This document shows, piece by piece, positions 28,324 through 39,977 of a DNA stretch of 64,000 nucleotides (the first letter of the stretch is position 1; every line of letters starts with the position of its first letter). Under the pieces are notes generated by a model. It saw only the letters and a program-made list of their open reading frames with translations, searched no databases and was not told the origin of the DNA. Both the position numbers and the translations under genes were made by a program. This stretch comes from Anoxybacteroides rupiense. GTDB lineage: Bacteria > Bacillota > Bacilli > Bacillales > Anoxybacillaceae. The stretch lies in NCBI RefSeq assembly GCF_014196195.1, contig NZ_JACIDF010000002.1, positions 400,478 to 464,477 of the forward strand, read 5' to 3'.

Positions 28324-29511
28324 TTAATCTCCTTGAACAATAGGTTGTGGTATCGCAATATTTTCAACTACTTGGTAATGAATCTCTACTTTTACTTTAC
28401 CATTCTCTTTGGTTGCATGCAAAATCTTTTCACCTACAATGGAAGCATCTGTTTCTAGTTTGCCCTCCAGCTCATTTCGCGCCATTTCTTTTGCTTTCTG
28501 CAGCGCTTCATTCCATGTATAGCTCCGCTTAACCTCCTCGTTTTCCCGATAAATCACCCGCTCGTAATAAATCGGCAGCTTCCATCGCCAGAACTGCAGG
28601 GCCCTTTTTTGGTTTTCGGTTTTATAATGGCTAAATGGCGGTTTTTTAAAACCCCAAACCGGAAGTGAAAAAGAACCAATCGCTATATAATGCTTTTCCA
28701 TATACTTTCCTGTGTATACTTGAAACACGGAATCAAACGGCAAGACAACTGTAGACTTGTACCATGTTTCTCCAAAAATTTTTCCACGAGCCGGCACAAG
28801 CTTCGTTTTCCCCTCTTTTCCAATAATTCCTGACACTAAAACTTGTCCTTTATTCACATAATCATGAACAGCAACAAGCGGTTGTCCCTCTTCGACAAAC
28901 ATATGAGTGATGACGGCTTTCTTTTTCGCCACTAAATGGCGTACCCCCACCGCTTCCGGTTCCTTCGGCTTCTTTTTTTCTACCACTTGAAAGTAAAAGG
29001 TCGTCCCCTTTAATTCAACCCCGACCCATGTAATGGTTTCAATGCGATCGGTCAGCTTCTGTTGAATTACTTCAGGAGGATCTAACAGAAATTGAAAAGC
29101 TCCTTTTTCAACCCCCATTTGCTTGAGTTCCTTCAAAATGCGGTATTCTGTTTCCGGCTTAGCTCCTTCGATCCGAACATTCCAGACCATGTTGGAAAGC
29201 AAAAAAACAAGCGCAAAAAATAAAAAGATTCCGATGAGAAATCCAGTATTTCTGAGCATTTTTTTCCCCAAAAAGGGCAGACCGCTTTTTCCGATAAAAA
29301 ATAGTTTACAACCGCTTTTTCGCACCATTACTCGCATAGCTCGAACGTCTTTTAGAAAGATAAAAAAAGTTGCTGTGTGTTCATCCTGCTTTTTAACATT
29401 CCAAATATGAATGCCATTTCGCAAGCATTTATTTACAAACCGTTCGATTCCTTTTCCCTGAACTTTAACCTTTACGCTTCCTGATAAAAAATTCATCCAC
29501 TTGTTCTTCAT
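28324..29511 (-). CDS. yqfD: Sporulation protein YqfD
   Basis: YqfD is a mother-cell membrane protein made under SigE and needed for efficient spore formation. A soluble N-terminal domain (about 1-80), one transmembrane helix (about 86-108) and a large extracytoplasmic domain are visible, the latter similar to SpoIV/YqfD families. The ATG at 29509-29511 follows GGGAGG; a TTG five codons earlier lies before that SD and is rejected. 395 residues. The yqfC gene is 17 bases upstream. Confidence 0.9.
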   Translation of the reverse strand: MKNKWMNFLSGSVKVKVQGKGIERFVNKCLRNGIHIWNVKKQDEHTATFFIFLKDVRAMRVMVRKSGCKLFFIGKSGLPFLGKKMLRNTGFLIGIFLFFALVFLLSNMVWNVRIEGAKPETEYRILKELKQMGVEKGAFQFLLDPPEVIQQKLTDRIETITWVGVELKGTTFYFQVVEKKKPKEPEAVGVRHLVAKKKAVITHMFVEEGQPLVAVHDYVNKGQVLVSGIIGKEGKTKLVPARGKIFGETWYKSTVVLPFDSVFQVYTGKYMEKHYIAIGSFSLPVWGFKKPPFSHYKTENQKRALQFWRWKLPIYYERVIYRENEEVKRSYTWNEALQKAKEMARNELEGKLETDASIVGEKILHATKENGKVKVEIHYQVVENIAIPQPIVQGD

Positions 29512-29528
29512 TTTTTTCCTCCCCAATG

Positions 29529-29813
29529 CTATTCATCTAAATAAATGACATGATGAATTTTTCCTTCTAATAAAATTTCCTCAGGTAGAATCGTCTTAAT
29601 AACAAATTGCTCGCCGCGAACAAGAAGCTGTCCTTGCTTTAAAAGCAAGCGCAATTCTTTATCACTAAATGTTAATAATCCGCGATGGTTTTCGATATAA
29701 ATATGTATGTGTCCAATCATGGTAATACGGGGAAGGTCCATCACTAGATCAGCAGGCAGTTCTAACTGGTTTGTCAACCAATTTCTCACTTGCTGGCGCC
29801 ACTTTTTCATCAT
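29529..29813 (-). CDS. yqfC: Sporulation protein YqfC
   Basis: A 94-residue YabP/YqfC family protein, a SigE-dependent sporulation factor that works with YqfD. Composition is beta-rich (LPRITMIGHIHIYIENHRG, ILPEEILLEGKI). AAAGGGGG is nine bases before the ATG. CATATGTAT at 29838-29846 (minus) resembles a SigE -10 element, which would fit, but no clear -35 is seen. The usual upstream gene yqfB and the floA pair are missing. Confidence 0.87.
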   Translation of the reverse strand: MMKKWRQQVRNWLTNQLELPADLVMDLPRITMIGHIHIYIENHRGLLTFSDKELRLLLKQGQLLVRGEQFVIKTILPEEILLEGKIHHVIYLDE

Positions 29814-29875
29814 CGAAAAGAACCCCCTTTCATCTCATACATATGAAAAAAAATAGGTATGTAGCACATCTGACA

Positions 29876-29904
29876 TAAAAAAAGAAGCCTTGGCATAAGC
29901 CAAG
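29876..29904 (-). terminator. Terminator upstream of yqfC
   Basis: CTTGGC/GCCAAG (29899-29904 and 29889-29894, four-base loop) then GCTTCTTTTTTT on the minus strand. It stops anything reading leftward from the repeat region. Confidence 0.75.
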
Positions 29905-30040
29905 ACCGTTTACATTATGTATCAACCCCTATTTTTCGCATCAACGCTCCCCTACATGACATGCTGCATTTTTAGGTAACATCGATACATGTCAGTAAGA
30001 GAAGGAAGGTTTGCTGTTCCCTACCTTCAGGCTTTTTATC

Positions 30041-30160
30041 ATAAGAAAAGCGCCCGCCGAGGAGAGCTCGAATCAAGCTTGATCCTGTGCGAGTCGAAAC
30101 TTCACATGTCGCCGCAGCAGCGTGGGGCGACTTGAGCCGATGCAGCTTGAAGTTAGACAG
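30041..30160. repeat. Dispersed intergenic repeat, copy A
   Basis: Shares with copy B (32877-33010) the stretch GAGAGCTCGAATCAAGCTTG (30060 area), then TGTCGCCGC, GCGACT-AGCCG and GAAGTTAGACA at its right end. With copy C (44206-44300) it shares the left end ATAAGAAAAGCGC and the right end. The family resembles the small AAAGCGC...GAAGCTAGACA intergenic repeats I know from many Bacillaceae genomes. Internal GTCGCC/GGCGAC arms could form a hairpin. Confidence 0.7.
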
Positions 30161-30201
30161 CACCTGATTTCTTTCAAAAAACAAGAGACAAATTCTGACA
30201 T

Positions 30202-30269
30202 AAAAAACAATCCCCTACAGATCGACGCTGAAGAACGAAACGGTCCTTCATCTTGATCTGTAGGGGATT
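30202..30269 (-). terminator. Long-stem terminator of rpsU-yqeY
   Basis: A perfect 15-bp stem (30255-30269 with 30209-30223) closes a 31-base interior that has its own TGAAG/CTTCA arms, followed on the minus strand by TTTTTTA. It begins 25 bases past the yqeY stop. Confidence 0.82.
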
Positions 30270-30294
30270 GGTAATGTCAATCATTTATTTCTTG

Positions 30295-30741
30295 TTACGC
30301 TAAGTGCTGCTGAACAAGTTTATTAACGAGAGAGCCGTCCGCCTTTCCTTTTACTTTCGGCATGATTGCTCCCATCACTTTTCCCATATCAGCTTTTGAA
30401 GAAGCTCCAACCTCGGCAATCGTTTCTTTAATAATGGCTGTTAGCTCTTCTTCTGTAAGCTGCTTAGGCATATATAGCTCAAGTATGCGAATTTCTTCTT
30501 TTGTTTTATCAGCAAGGTCTGAACGACCAGCGTTTTCGAACTCTTGGAGGGAGTCTTTACGTTGTTTTAATTCGCGAGAAAGTACAGTCAGCTCTTCATC
30601 TTCAGATAATTGGCCCTTTCCAAGCTTGATCGCTTCGTTCTGCAACGATGCTTTGACCATCCGAATGACGGAGAGTTTTTCTTTTTCTTTGTTTTTCATC
30701 GCTTGCTTCATATCATCGTTTAAACGTTCAAGAAGACCCAT
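30295..30741 (-). CDS. yqeY: GatB/YqeY domain protein
   Basis: A 148-residue helical protein of the GatB/YqeY family, related to the tail domain of the tRNA amidotransferase subunit GatB, which binds tRNA. The two helical bundles cover about 1-95 and 96-147 ([18 protein letters not shown] and [21 protein letters not shown]). Its precise role is not established. GAGGGTG is upstream of the ATG. It follows rpsU by 14 bases, a linkage kept across Firmicutes. Confidence 0.92.
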   Translation of the reverse strand: MGLLERLNDDMKQAMKNKEKEKLSVIRMVKASLQNEAIKLGKGQLSEDEELTVLSRELKQRKDSLQEFENAGRSDLADKTKEEIRILELYMPKQLTEEELTAIIKETIAEVGASSKADMGKVMGAIMPKVKGKADGSLVNKLVQQHLA

Positions 30742-30755
30742 AAATACACCCTCTT

Positions 30756-30929
30756 TTAATGCTTGCGCTTTCTAGCCGCTTCAGACTTTTTCTTGCGTCT
30801 TACGCTTGGCTTCTCATAGAATTCACGCTTTCTTGCTTCTTGTAACGTACCTGTTTTTGAAACAGCACGTTTGAAGCGACGAAGAGCATCTTCAAGCGAT
30901 TCGTTTTTACGAACGATTGTTTTTGACAT
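30756..30929 (-). CDS. rpsU: 30S ribosomal protein S21
   Basis: A 57-residue basic protein starting [20 protein letters not shown] and ending in the Lys/Arg-rich tail [16 protein letters not shown], as in B. subtilis S21. It sits on the small subunit platform near the anti-SD. GGAGGGAGGG precedes the ATG at 30927-30929. Longer frames run into the promoter and are rejected. It is cotranscribed with yqeY. Confidence 0.97.
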   Translation of the reverse strand: MSKTIVRKNESLEDALRRFKRAVSKTGTLQEARKREFYEKPSVRRKKKSEAARKRKH

Positions 30930-30990
30930 CTTACTTCCCTCCCTCCGAACAACGCCACTTGCATTTGTATTACTAAACATGTACCTGTCA

Positions 30991-31019
30991 ATTATAATAT
31001 ATCCGATAAAAGAGGTCAA
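30991..31019 (-). promoter_or_regulatory. rpsU promoter
   Basis: Minus strand TTGACC (31014-31019), 17-base spacer, TATAAT (30991-30996). A strong sigma-A promoter about 60 bases upstream of rpsU. Confidence 0.82.
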
Positions 31020-31082
31020 CTAAAAAAGCAGTCATCGTCTCTCCTTCTTGTCCATACAATGGTGATGAAAGGAGAGAAGGAC

Positions 31083-32009
31083 ATGTTGTCATTATTGATC
31101 TTATTTAGCGTTTATATTAGCATTTTTTTGCTTGGAATGTTTATGCTGAAAGCAGGTCTCTACGCTCTTTCTGGCCATCGCCTGAAGAAATGGCTGCTGC
31201 ATTTTACGAAAACACCCTTTCAAGGATTTCTCACAGGAACAGCGCTTACCGCTCTTCTGCAAAGCAGTTCGGCGATGATGATCATCACCGTAGGCCTTGT
31301 AACAACCGGCTATTTAACATTTCGCCAATCGATCGGCATTATTTTAGGCAGCAACATAGGCTCTACCATCACAACGGAAATTATTACGCTTGATCTGGGA
31401 GCAAGTGCTATTCCCATGCTGCTGACCGGAGCTTTTTTTGTCTTTTTTCTTCGGCATCGCATCAGCTACAGTATCGGTATGATCTTGATTGGGCTTGCCT
31501 GCTTATTTTTTGCCATGAAAGGATTTGGCGATCTTGCAAAGCCGCTTGCTTCTTACCCCGTTGTCTACGAGTGGCTAAAAAAGACCGATCGCTCTAATCT
31601 ATTAGGAATTGCTGTCGGCATGCTCCTCGCGTCGATTATTCAGTCAAGCGCAGCGACGATCGGTATTACGATGGGCTTTCTTCATGAGCATTTGCTCACA
31701 TTGCCGGCCGGTATTGCGATTTTACTTGGCGCCAATATCGGAACATGCGTAACGGCCCTTTTAGCCAGCATTGGTACAAGCCAGGAAGCAAAGCTTACAG
31801 CTTATACGCATTTATGGCTGAACATTGCTGGAGTAGGTATTTTCTTTTTTCTCATTCATCCTTTAGCTTCCTTTGCCGGCAGCTTAGCTGCCAAACCTGA
31901 CGTCCAGCTGGCGCATGTCAGCGTTTTATTCAATGTTCTTTGCTCAGTCGCCGCTCTGCCATTCACTCGCTTCATTGAAGCGTGGATTACCTTCATCCAT
32001 AAAAAATAA
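31083..32009 (+). CDS. yqeW: Na/Pi-cotransporter family protein YqeW
   Basis: A membrane protein of the Na+/phosphate cotransporter II family (PF02690). The duplicated signature appears as LLQSSSAMMI (about 56-65) and IIQSSAATIG (about 190), each with LGSNIGST or LGANIGTC following. Eight or so hydrophobic helices; no C-terminal PhoU-like domain, so it is the short form. The ATG at 31083 has GGAG eight bases upstream. Substrate (phosphate) is inferred from the family. Convergent with deoC. Confidence 0.87.
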   Translation: MLSLLILFSVYISIFLLGMFMLKAGLYALSGHRLKKWLLHFTKTPFQGFLTGTALTALLQSSSAMMIITVGLVTTGYLTFRQSIGIILGSNIGSTITTEIITLDLGASAIPMLLTGAFFVFFLRHRISYSIGMILIGLACLFFAMKGFGDLAKPLASYPVVYEWLKKTDRSNLLGIAVGMLLASIIQSSAATIGITMGFLHEHLLTLPAGIAILLGANIGTCVTALLASIGTSQEAKLTAYTHLWLNIAGVGIFFFLIHPLASFAGSLAAKPDVQLAHVSVLFNVLCSVAALPFTRFIEAWITFIHKK

Positions 32010-32017
32010 CTTGCATA

Positions 32018-32689
32018 TTAATAATCAGTAAGCGCCGTTTTTCCTTGAACGATCGCAACACCAGAGCTTGTACCGATGCGCGTCGCTCCCGCTTTCACCA
32101 TCGCTTCGGCTCCTTGAAGATCGCGGACGCCGCCAGACGCTTTCACACCCATATCCGGTCCTACCGTTTGGCGCATTAATGCGATATCTTCAATCGTAGC
32201 ACCACCGGTAGAGAAGCCTGTAGATGTTTTGACATAATCAGCCCCTGCTTGTACGGCTAAGCGGCAGGCGCGCACTTTTTCCTCTTCCGTTAGCAAGCAT
32301 GTTTCAATAATGACTTTCACAAGGGCTTTTCCTTTAGCCGCTTCGACGACAGCGCGGATATCACGTTCCACAAGCTCGTCCGCTCCGTCCTTTAAAGCAC
32401 CAATATTCATAACCATATCGATCTCTGTGGCGCCATTAGCGATCGCATCTTTCGTTTCGAATGCTTTTGTTTCCGGAGTATTGGCTCCAAGAGGAAAACC
32501 AATGACTGTGCAAACTTTCACATCAGTGCCTTTTAGCAGCTCAGCTGCAGCCGCTACCCATGTTGGATTTACACAAACAGAAGCAAAGCCGTATTGTTTC
32601 GCCTCTTCACATAATTGAACAATTTGTTCCTTTGTTGTATTCGCTTTCAGCAGTGTATGGTCAATCATTTTTGCCAATTGATTTGCCAT
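32018..32689 (-). CDS. deoC: Deoxyribose-phosphate aldolase DeoC
   Basis: DeoC cleaves 2-deoxyribose-5-phosphate to glyceraldehyde-3-phosphate and acetaldehyde in deoxynucleoside breakdown. A class I aldolase TIM barrel; the Schiff-base Lys lies in [14 protein letters not shown] and the proton-relay Lys in VKASGGVRD; Asp in DMVMNIG. 223 residues. AAAGGAG precedes the ATG. It stands alone here, away from nupC and pdp. Confidence 0.95.
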   Translation of the reverse strand: MANQLAKMIDHTLLKANTTKEQIVQLCEEAKQYGFASVCVNPTWVAAAAELLKGTDVKVCTVIGFPLGANTPETKAFETKDAIANGATEIDMVMNIGALKDGADELVERDIRAVVEAAKGKALVKVIIETCLLTEEEKVRACRLAVQAGADYVKTSTGFSTGGATIEDIALMRQTVGPDMGVKASGGVRDLQGAEAMVKAGATRIGTSSGVAIVQGKTALTDY

Positions 32690-33030
32690 ATGAATGCCGC
32701 TCCTTTCTGTTGAAATAGAGAAGTCTGACCTCTATCATCATACCATTTTTCAACCGCAAAAACTAGCCGACAAGCAAAATTTGTTCAATGAACCTCTCTC
32801 ACTTCCACTCCGTTAAGAGGCGGGAAACTTCTCGATGGATGAGGTTAAAAAAAGCTCCCACCGAGCGGCGATGAACGCCTAAGCGCCGCCGACGAGAGCT
32901 CGAATCAAGCTTGACCCTGCACGAGTAGTTCAGCGATGAGGCTCCACGTGTCGCCGCTGCAGTGCGATGCGGAGCGACTCAAGCCGCTGGCGTTTGAAGC
33001 TGGAGACAAGATATCCATTCTGACAGAAGC
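32690..33030. other. Gap between deoC and mtaB, mostly repeat copy B
   Basis: No gene. The left part (32690-32875) holds the deoC leader and promoter region without clear hexamers; the right part is repeat copy B (32877-33010). The mtaB terminator follows at 33031. Confidence 0.5.
32877..33010. repeat. Dispersed intergenic repeat, copy B
   Basis: Same family as 30041-30160: AAGCGCC then GAGAGCTCGAATCAAGCTTG, CGTGTCGCCGCTGC, GGAGCGACTCAAGCCG and GTTTGAAGCTGGAGACA at the right end. It is longer in the middle than copy A (extra AGTTCAGCGATGAGG). Both copies are followed within 30 bases by ATTCTGACA and then a leftward terminator. Confidence 0.7.
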
Positions 33031-33057
33031 AAAAAACCCAGCTAATCGCTGGGTTTT
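33031..33057 (-). terminator. mtaB terminator
   Basis: AAACCCAGC/GCTGGGTTT (33048-33056 and 33034-33042), five-base loop, followed leftward by TTT and GCTTC. It overlaps the mtaB stop and ends the heat-shock operon. Confidence 0.85.
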
Positions 33058-34411
33058 ACGAGCTTAATTTCATTTTTTCCGTTATCTGATCAGATACTAC
33101 GCGGACGAATTCTCCTTCATTATATGGATAGCCCGCTTTCGTAATTTTCACTTTTACAAGCTGACCGACCATTTCTTCAGTGGCTGGAAATTTTACTTTT
33201 AAGTAATTATCGGTATATCCAACGTATAAGCCACTGTCCGGCTCTTCTTTATATGGCTCTTCTGGAATGACTTCAAGCACTTGTCCTTCGAACTGCGAAG
33301 CATATTCCTTCGCCAATTGGTCAGAAAGAGCGATGAGGCGATGAACGCGCTCGTTTTTCACCTCTTCATCGACTTGGTCTAGCATGCGCGCCGCAGGTGT
33401 TCCTGTACGCTTCGAATATGGAAATACATGAAGTTCCGAAAACTGATGGTCACGGATAAATTCATACGTTTCCATAAATTCTTCTTCCGTCTCACCAGGA
33501 AATCCGACAATAATATCCGATGTGACCGCCAGCCCAGGCAGTGCTTCCCGCAATTGAACAAGCCGCTCAGCAAAAAATTGAGTCGTATACTTGCGGCGCA
33601 TCCGCTTTAATACGCTGTTGGACCCAGATTGAAGCGGAATGTGCAAATGGCGGACAATTTTATCGGAACGCTTGAGAACTTCAATGACTTCATCGGTGAT
33701 TTGACTTGCTTCAATGGATGAAATGCGAAGCCGCTTTAAGCCGACTACCTGTTCATCCATATCGCGAAGCAGCGCAGCAAAATTATAATCCTTCATATCT
33801 TCTCCATAGCCGCCTGTATGAATGCCTGTTAGTACGATTTCTTTATAGCCGGCATCAACAAGCTGTTGCGCTTGGCGAATGACTTCTTTCGGATCGCGTG
33901 AACGCATGAGGCCGCGCGCCCACGGAATAATGCAAAACGTGCAAAAATTATTGCAGCCTTCTTGAATTTTCAAAGAAGCTCGCGTCCGATCCGTAAAGGC
34001 AGGAACGTCCATTTCTTCATATACGCGGGTCTTCATAATGTTTCGAACCCCGTTAATCGGCTGGCGCTCTTGCTTAAATTGTTCAATATATTCAAGGATC
34101 TTGGCGCGATCCTGCGTTCCGATTACGATATCAACCCCAGGAATCGCCATAACTTCAGCTGGAGAGGTTTGCGCATAACAGCCTGTGACACAAATAACCG
34201 CATCAGGATTTTGCCGGATGGCACGCCGAATAACTTGACGACTTTTTTTATCGCCCGTATTCGTCACTGTGCATGTATTTATCACGTACACATCTGCATG
34301 AGTTTCAAAGTCTTTTCGTTCATAGCCCGCTTGTTTAAATAACTGCCAAATCGCTTCTGTTTCATAATGATTTACTTTGCAACCTAACGTATGAAAAGCC
34401 ACTGTTGACAT
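33056..34411 (-). CDS. mtaB: tRNA t6A37 methylthiotransferase MtaB
   Basis: MtaB adds a methylthio group to t6A37 in tRNAs that read ANN codons. The N-terminal domain has cluster cysteines in LGCKVN, NTCTVT and TGCYAQ; the radical SAM motif CNNFCTFC follows; a C-terminal TRAM domain covers about 385-445. The ATG at 34409-34411 has GAGGTG six bases upstream; the GTG three codons earlier lies in the SD. 451 residues. Last gene of the dnaK operon (B. subtilis yqeV). Confidence 0.94.
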   Translation of the reverse strand: MSTVAFHTLGCKVNHYETEAIWQLFKQAGYERKDFETHADVYVINTCTVTNTGDKKSRQVIRRAIRQNPDAVICVTGCYAQTSPAEVMAIPGVDIVIGTQDRAKILEYIEQFKQERQPINGVRNIMKTRVYEEMDVPAFTDRTRASLKIQEGCNNFCTFCIIPWARGLMRSRDPKEVIRQAQQLVDAGYKEIVLTGIHTGGYGEDMKDYNFAALLRDMDEQVVGLKRLRISSIEASQITDEVIEVLKRSDKIVRHLHIPLQSGSNSVLKRMRRKYTTQFFAERLVQLREALPGLAVTSDIIVGFPGETEEEFMETYEFIRDHQFSELHVFPYSKRTGTPAARMLDQVDEEVKNERVHRLIALSDQLAKEYASQFEGQVLEVIPEEPYKEEPDSGLYVGYTDNYLKVKFPATEEMVGQLVKVKITKAGYPYNEGEFVRVVSDQITEKMKLSS

Positions 34412-34421
34412 TATTCTCACC

Positions 34422-35171
34422 TCACCTTAATTCCCATTCATATGATGCAGCCGCTAATACATAAAGCGGGGCTGTTTCCGTCCGCAAAATCCGCGGTCCG
34501 AGGCCGCATGTGAAAAAACCGTTTTCCTGAAGCTTCGTGATTTCATGCTCCGCCAAACCGCCTTCCGGCCCAAATAAAACGAGCATCGACTGGCCCGGCT
34601 TCATCTGTCGCAAAACTTTTCGCAAAGCTGCTGCTTCTCCTTGCTTTGCTTCTTCTTCATAAGCAACCATACGATAGTCCAGCGTTCGGGCAAATTCAAT
34701 AAACGGCTCCATAGACATCGGCTGGTAGATATCAGGAATGCGCGTGCGATGCGCTTGCTCAGCTGCTTCTTTTGCAATTTTCCTCCATCTTTCCAGCTTT
34801 TTATCCGCTTTTTTCGCTTCCCATTTAACAACAGAGCGAGCCGCCAAAAAGGGGATAAATGCAAAAGCACCAAGCTCTGTTCCTTTTTGAATGACCAATT
34901 CAAATTTATCTCCCTTTGGCAGCCCATGAGCAATGTAAATCCGTATTGGAAGCTCTGTTTGTTCCTCTATCCATTTTATAATGCGAAGCATCATATTCTC
35001 ACTGGAAATTCGTACAATCTCACATAAAGCGGCTTTGCCGTTTTCGTTACAGCAAATAACCGCATCTCCCTCCCTCATGCGCATGACGCGTACCATATGG
35101 TGATAATCGTCCCCAGTCATGACAATTTGGTCATGATGAATTTGATCCTTTGAGACAAAATACCGTTGCAA
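34422..35171 (-). CDS. rsmE: 16S rRNA (uracil(1498)-N(3))-methyltransferase RsmE
   Basis: RsmE methylates U1498 of 16S rRNA. An N-terminal PUA-like domain (1-70) is followed by a SPOUT knot domain with LVLFGPEGGLAEHE and LGPRILRTETAPL, the knotted SAM site. 249 residues. The start is TTG at 35169-35171 after AAGGTGG; no ATG fits. It lies between prmA and mtaB, ten bases from the latter. Confidence 0.93.
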   Translation of the reverse strand: MQRYFVSKDQIHHDQIVMTGDDYHHMVRVMRMREGDAVICCNENGKAALCEIVRISSENMMLRIIKWIEEQTELPIRIYIAHGLPKGDKFELVIQKGTELGAFAFIPFLAARSVVKWEAKKADKKLERWRKIAKEAAEQAHRTRIPDIYQPMSMEPFIEFARTLDYRMVAYEEEAKQGEAAALRKVLRQMKPGQSMLVLFGPEGGLAEHEITKLQENGFFTCGLGPRILRTETAPLYVLAAASYEWELR

Positions 35172-35186
35172 ACCGCCACCTTCTTT

Positions 35187-36125
35187 TCATGCTTTTCTTG
35201 CAATTAATGCGATCCAATCTTCCATCGCCAGTGTTTCTTCAATAACAAATCCAGATTCAATCAACTTTTCTTTTACCTCGTGTTTTTTCGCTTGAATAAT
35301 TCCAGATGTAATAAAATATCCGTTTTCTTTTACCAGATGGTACGCATCATCTGTAAAACGCATAATGATTTCTGCTAGAAGATTGGCCACAATAATATCG
35401 GCCGGCTCCTTTACATTATCCAGCAAATTCCCTTGGGTAACCGATACGATATCTTGAACTTTATTTAATTTCACATTTAGCTTGGCGCTGTCTACGGCCA
35501 CTGGATCTAAATCAAGCGCTTGAACAGAAGCGGCTCCAAGCATCGCTGCCGCAATACTCAAAATCCCTGATCCAGTCCCAACATCAATGACGGTATCACC
35601 TGGTTTCACACATTTTTCTAGCGCTTGAATACACATGACTGTGGTCGGATGTGTGCCTGTGCCAAAAGCCATTCCAGGATCTAGCTCAATAATAAACTCA
35701 TCAGTGGAAACCGGTTCATAGTCCTCCCATGTTGGCACGATCGTAAATTTTTCAGAAATTTTTACTGGGTTATAATATTTTTTCCACGCTGTCGCCCATT
35801 CTTCTTCGTTCACTTCGCTGATCGTAATTTTATTTTTTCCTATATCAATATTATAGAGCATTAAATTATTGATCGCTTGTTTAATTTCCTCAACTGTTTC
35901 TCCTAAAAAACTATTGACTGGCAAATAAGCTTTAATGATGACTCCTTCATCCGGATAATCATCGGGATTTAGCTCATAAATTTCGCCAAATGTGGTATCA
36001 CGTTCTTTTGTTAAATCAAAAGGGTCTTCAATGACAACTCCCCCAGCACCTGCTTCGTGCAAAATATTCGAAATCGCCTCAACTGCTTCTTGTGTCGTAT
36101 GAATGCTGATTTCTGACCATTTCAT
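35187..36125 (-). CDS. prmA: Ribosomal protein L11 methyltransferase PrmA
   Basis: PrmA trimethylates L11. N-terminal substrate-recognition domain (about 1-110), then the class I SAM fold with [31 protein letters not shown] and [13 protein letters not shown]. 312 residues, normal. AGGGG lies 13 bases before the ATG, a weak spacing. It follows dnaJ by eight bases. Confidence 0.95.
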   Translation of the reverse strand: MKWSEISIHTTQEAVEAISNILHEAGAGGVVIEDPFDLTKERDTTFGEIYELNPDDYPDEGVIIKAYLPVNSFLGETVEEIKQAINNLMLYNIDIGKNKITISEVNEEEWATAWKKYYNPVKISEKFTIVPTWEDYEPVSTDEFIIELDPGMAFGTGTHPTTVMCIQALEKCVKPGDTVIDVGTGSGILSIAAAMLGAASVQALDLDPVAVDSAKLNVKLNKVQDIVSVTQGNLLDNVKEPADIIVANLLAEIIMRFTDDAYHLVKENGYFITSGIIQAKKHEVKEKLIESGFVIEETLAMEDWIALIARKA

Positions 36126-36133
36126 AAATGTGT

Positions 36134-37276
36134 TTATTCCCCTTTAAACGCTTTTTTTACTTTCTCAAAAAAGCTATCTTGCGGTCCTTGGTGCATGCTT
36201 TGGTCTCCCAATTCATCAAATTCGCGCAGCAGCTGCTTCTGCTTTTCCGTTAATTTAGTTGGCGTCACAATGCGCACAATCACATGCTGGTCCCCTTGAC
36301 CATATCCGCGCACATTGGGCACACCTTTTCCTTTTAAGCGAAATTTTGTACCTGTTTGTGTGCCTGCTGGAATTTTCAATTTTACTTTTCCGTGAAGCGT
36401 CGGAACTTCAATTTCATCACCAAGAGCTGCCTGTGCAAATGTCAGCGGAATTTCACAATAAATGTCATCATCATGGCGTTCAAAAAATTCATGCGGCTCT
36501 ACACGAAACACGATATATAAATCGCCCGCTGGACCTCCGTTTATGCCTGGTTCTCCTTGTCCAGCTACGCGCAACTGCTGTCCGTCGTCAATACCTGCTG
36601 GAATTTTCACATGAATTTTTTTCCGCTTTTTCACCCGACCGCTACCGCCACAAGTCGCACATTTTTCCTTAATAAATTGTCCTGTGCCTCCGCAATAATG
36701 ACATGCTCTGCGATTCACAATGCGTCCAAACGGCGTTGCCTGCTCTATGCTGATTTGTCCCGTTCCGCCACAATGTGAACATGTTTCCTTTTTCGTTCCC
36801 GGCTTTGCTCCTGATCCATGACACGTATCACACGTTTCTTCGCGAGGGATTTCAATATCCGTTTCTTTTCCAAACACTGCTTCTTCAAATGTCAGTGTCA
36901 TCGTATATTGTAAATCAGCACCAGCCCGCGGAGCGTTCGGATCACGCCGTCTTCCTCCACCAAAAAAGGAGCTGAAAATATCCTCAAAACCACCAAAACC
37001 GCTAAAGCCGCCAAAATCAAAATCATCGCTTCTAAAGCCGCCAAAGCCTTGATTAGGATCCGTATGACCAAATTGATCGTAATGGGCACGCTTTTGATCA
37101 TCGCTCAATACTTCATAAGCTTCTTTGATTTCTTTAAATTTTTCAGCTGCATCTGGTGACTTATTAATATCTGGATGATATTGTTTTGAAAGTTTTCGGT
37201 ATGCTTTTTTTATTTCATCTTTTGTCGCTGTTTTGCTTACCCCGAGAACCTCATAGTAATCTCGCTTTGTCATCAT
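36134..37276 (-). CDS. dnaJ: Chaperone DnaJ (Hsp40)
   Basis: DnaJ delivers unfolded clients to DnaK and stimulates its ATPase. J domain at 1-70 with the HPD motif in YHPDINKS, Gly/Phe-rich linker (about 75-130), four CxxCxGxG zinc repeats ([32 protein letters not shown]), and C-terminal client domains. Three ATG codons follow GGGAGTGG; I take the middle one at 37274-37276 (380 residues). Upstream of it a partial terminator separates it from dnaK. Confidence 0.96.
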   Translation of the reverse strand: MMTKRDYYEVLGVSKTATKDEIKKAYRKLSKQYHPDINKSPDAAEKFKEIKEAYEVLSDDQKRAHYDQFGHTDPNQGFGGFRSDDFDFGGFSGFGGFEDIFSSFFGGGRRRDPNAPRAGADLQYTMTLTFEEAVFGKETDIEIPREETCDTCHGSGAKPGTKKETCSHCGGTGQISIEQATPFGRIVNRRACHYCGGTGQFIKEKCATCGGSGRVKKRKKIHVKIPAGIDDGQQLRVAGQGEPGINGGPAGDLYIVFRVEPHEFFERHDDDIYCEIPLTFAQAALGDEIEVPTLHGKVKLKIPAGTQTGTKFRLKGKGVPNVRGYGQGDQHVIVRIVTPTKLTEKQKQLLREFDELGDQSMHQGPQDSFFEKVKKAFKGE

Positions 37277-37373
37277 CATCCACTCCCGATTCACTCACAT
37301 AAAGCTAATTGTACCATCCATTTCTTTATATATGCAATAGATGTTATTTTTCCTATCGTTGCTTTTTTTCTAG

Positions 37374-37414
37374 AAAAAAAGTCAAAGCCAAGGCAGGCCT
37401 GACTTTGACTTTTT
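37374..37414 (-). terminator. dnaK-dnaJ intergenic terminator/attenuator
   Basis: AAAAAGTCAAAG (37376-37387) pairs with CTTTGACTTTTT (37403-37414), with an inner AGGC/GCCT. T-rich on the leftward side. It lies 7 bases past the dnaK stop and probably reduces read-through to dnaJ. Confidence 0.75.
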
Positions 37415-37421
37415 CCCGTTT

Positions 37422-39275
<1,854 letters not shown>

Positions 39276-39860
39276 TTATTGACTCACTTTCACCATTGCT
39301 GGACGAATGACACGATCTTTTAATTTATATCCTTTTTGAAATTCTTCAACGACCGTGTTTGGCTCATATCCGCTATCTTCTGCCTGCATCACGGCTTGAT
39401 GCAGATGAGGATCAAACGGTTTTCCAATTGATTCGATGACTTCAACGCCTTCTTTTTTCAATGCATCAATCAAAGAGCGATATACCATTTCCATCCCTTG
39501 CAAAATGGATTTGGCTGTTTCGTCTTCTGTCTGGATTTTTAAAGCGCGCTCGAAATTATCTAACACCGGTAAAAGATCTGTCACTAAATTTTGTGCGCGA
39601 TATTTTTCCGCTGCCTCAAATTCAAGTCTTGTACGGCGGCGGAAATTATCAAAATCTGCATGCAGGCGAAGATAACGATTTTCTAATTCCTGCAGCTTTT
39701 GCTGAAGTTCAGCGATTTGCTCGTTTGCCGCTGTCAGTTGATCTTGTTCGTCATCAGTAATTGATTTATCTTCTGTCAATGACTCATTCACTTCTTCTTG
39801 CGGCTGTTCATATGTAACTTCCTCTTCTGTTTGAAGCATTTCTTTTTGTTCGTTTTCCAT
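39276..39860 (-). CDS. grpE: Nucleotide exchange factor GrpE
   Basis: GrpE releases ADP from DnaK. An acidic disordered N-terminus (about 1-50), a long coiled coil (52-100, [19 protein letters not shown]) and a C-terminal beta domain (about 135-194) with [10 protein letters not shown] and [17 protein letters not shown] at 39858-39860 after GGGAGG; the longer frame from 39959 includes intergenic DNA and is dropped. 194 residues. Confidence 0.96.
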   Translation of the reverse strand: MENEQKEMLQTEEEVTYEQPQEEVNESLTEDKSITDDEQDQLTAANEQIAELQQKLQELENRYLRLHADFDNFRRRTRLEFEAAEKYRAQNLVTDLLPVLDNFERALKIQTEDETAKSILQGMEMVYRSLIDALKKEGVEVIESIGKPFDPHLHQAVMQAEDSGYEPNTVVEEFQKGYKLKDRVIRPAMVKVSQ

Positions 39861-39977
39861 CGGCTTCACCTCCCTTAAGTGAACAAATAAGTCCAATATA
39901 TGTATAATCAAAAAGTTATTCACAAGGAAAGGATGGGGTGCTTCACACCATCCATCCATTATCCAATATGACCAATG

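Larger units (their letters stand above)
29814..30294. other. Gap between yqfC and yqeY, where yqeZ-floA-yqfB are expected
   Basis: 481 bases with two leftward terminators (29876-29904, 30202-30269) bracketing repeat copy A (30041-30160). No coding frame of quality; a 70-codon frame across 29972-30184 merely reads through the repeat. Nothing resembling yqeZ or floA remains. Confidence 0.6.

Noticed and set aside
29972..30184. 70-codon minus-strand frame in the yqfC-yqeY gap
   Set aside because: It simply reads across the dispersed repeat and has no ribosome site.
30362..30775. 137-codon plus-strand frame opposite yqeY
   Set aside because: Shadow of yqeY with Ser-rich composition typical of antisense reading.
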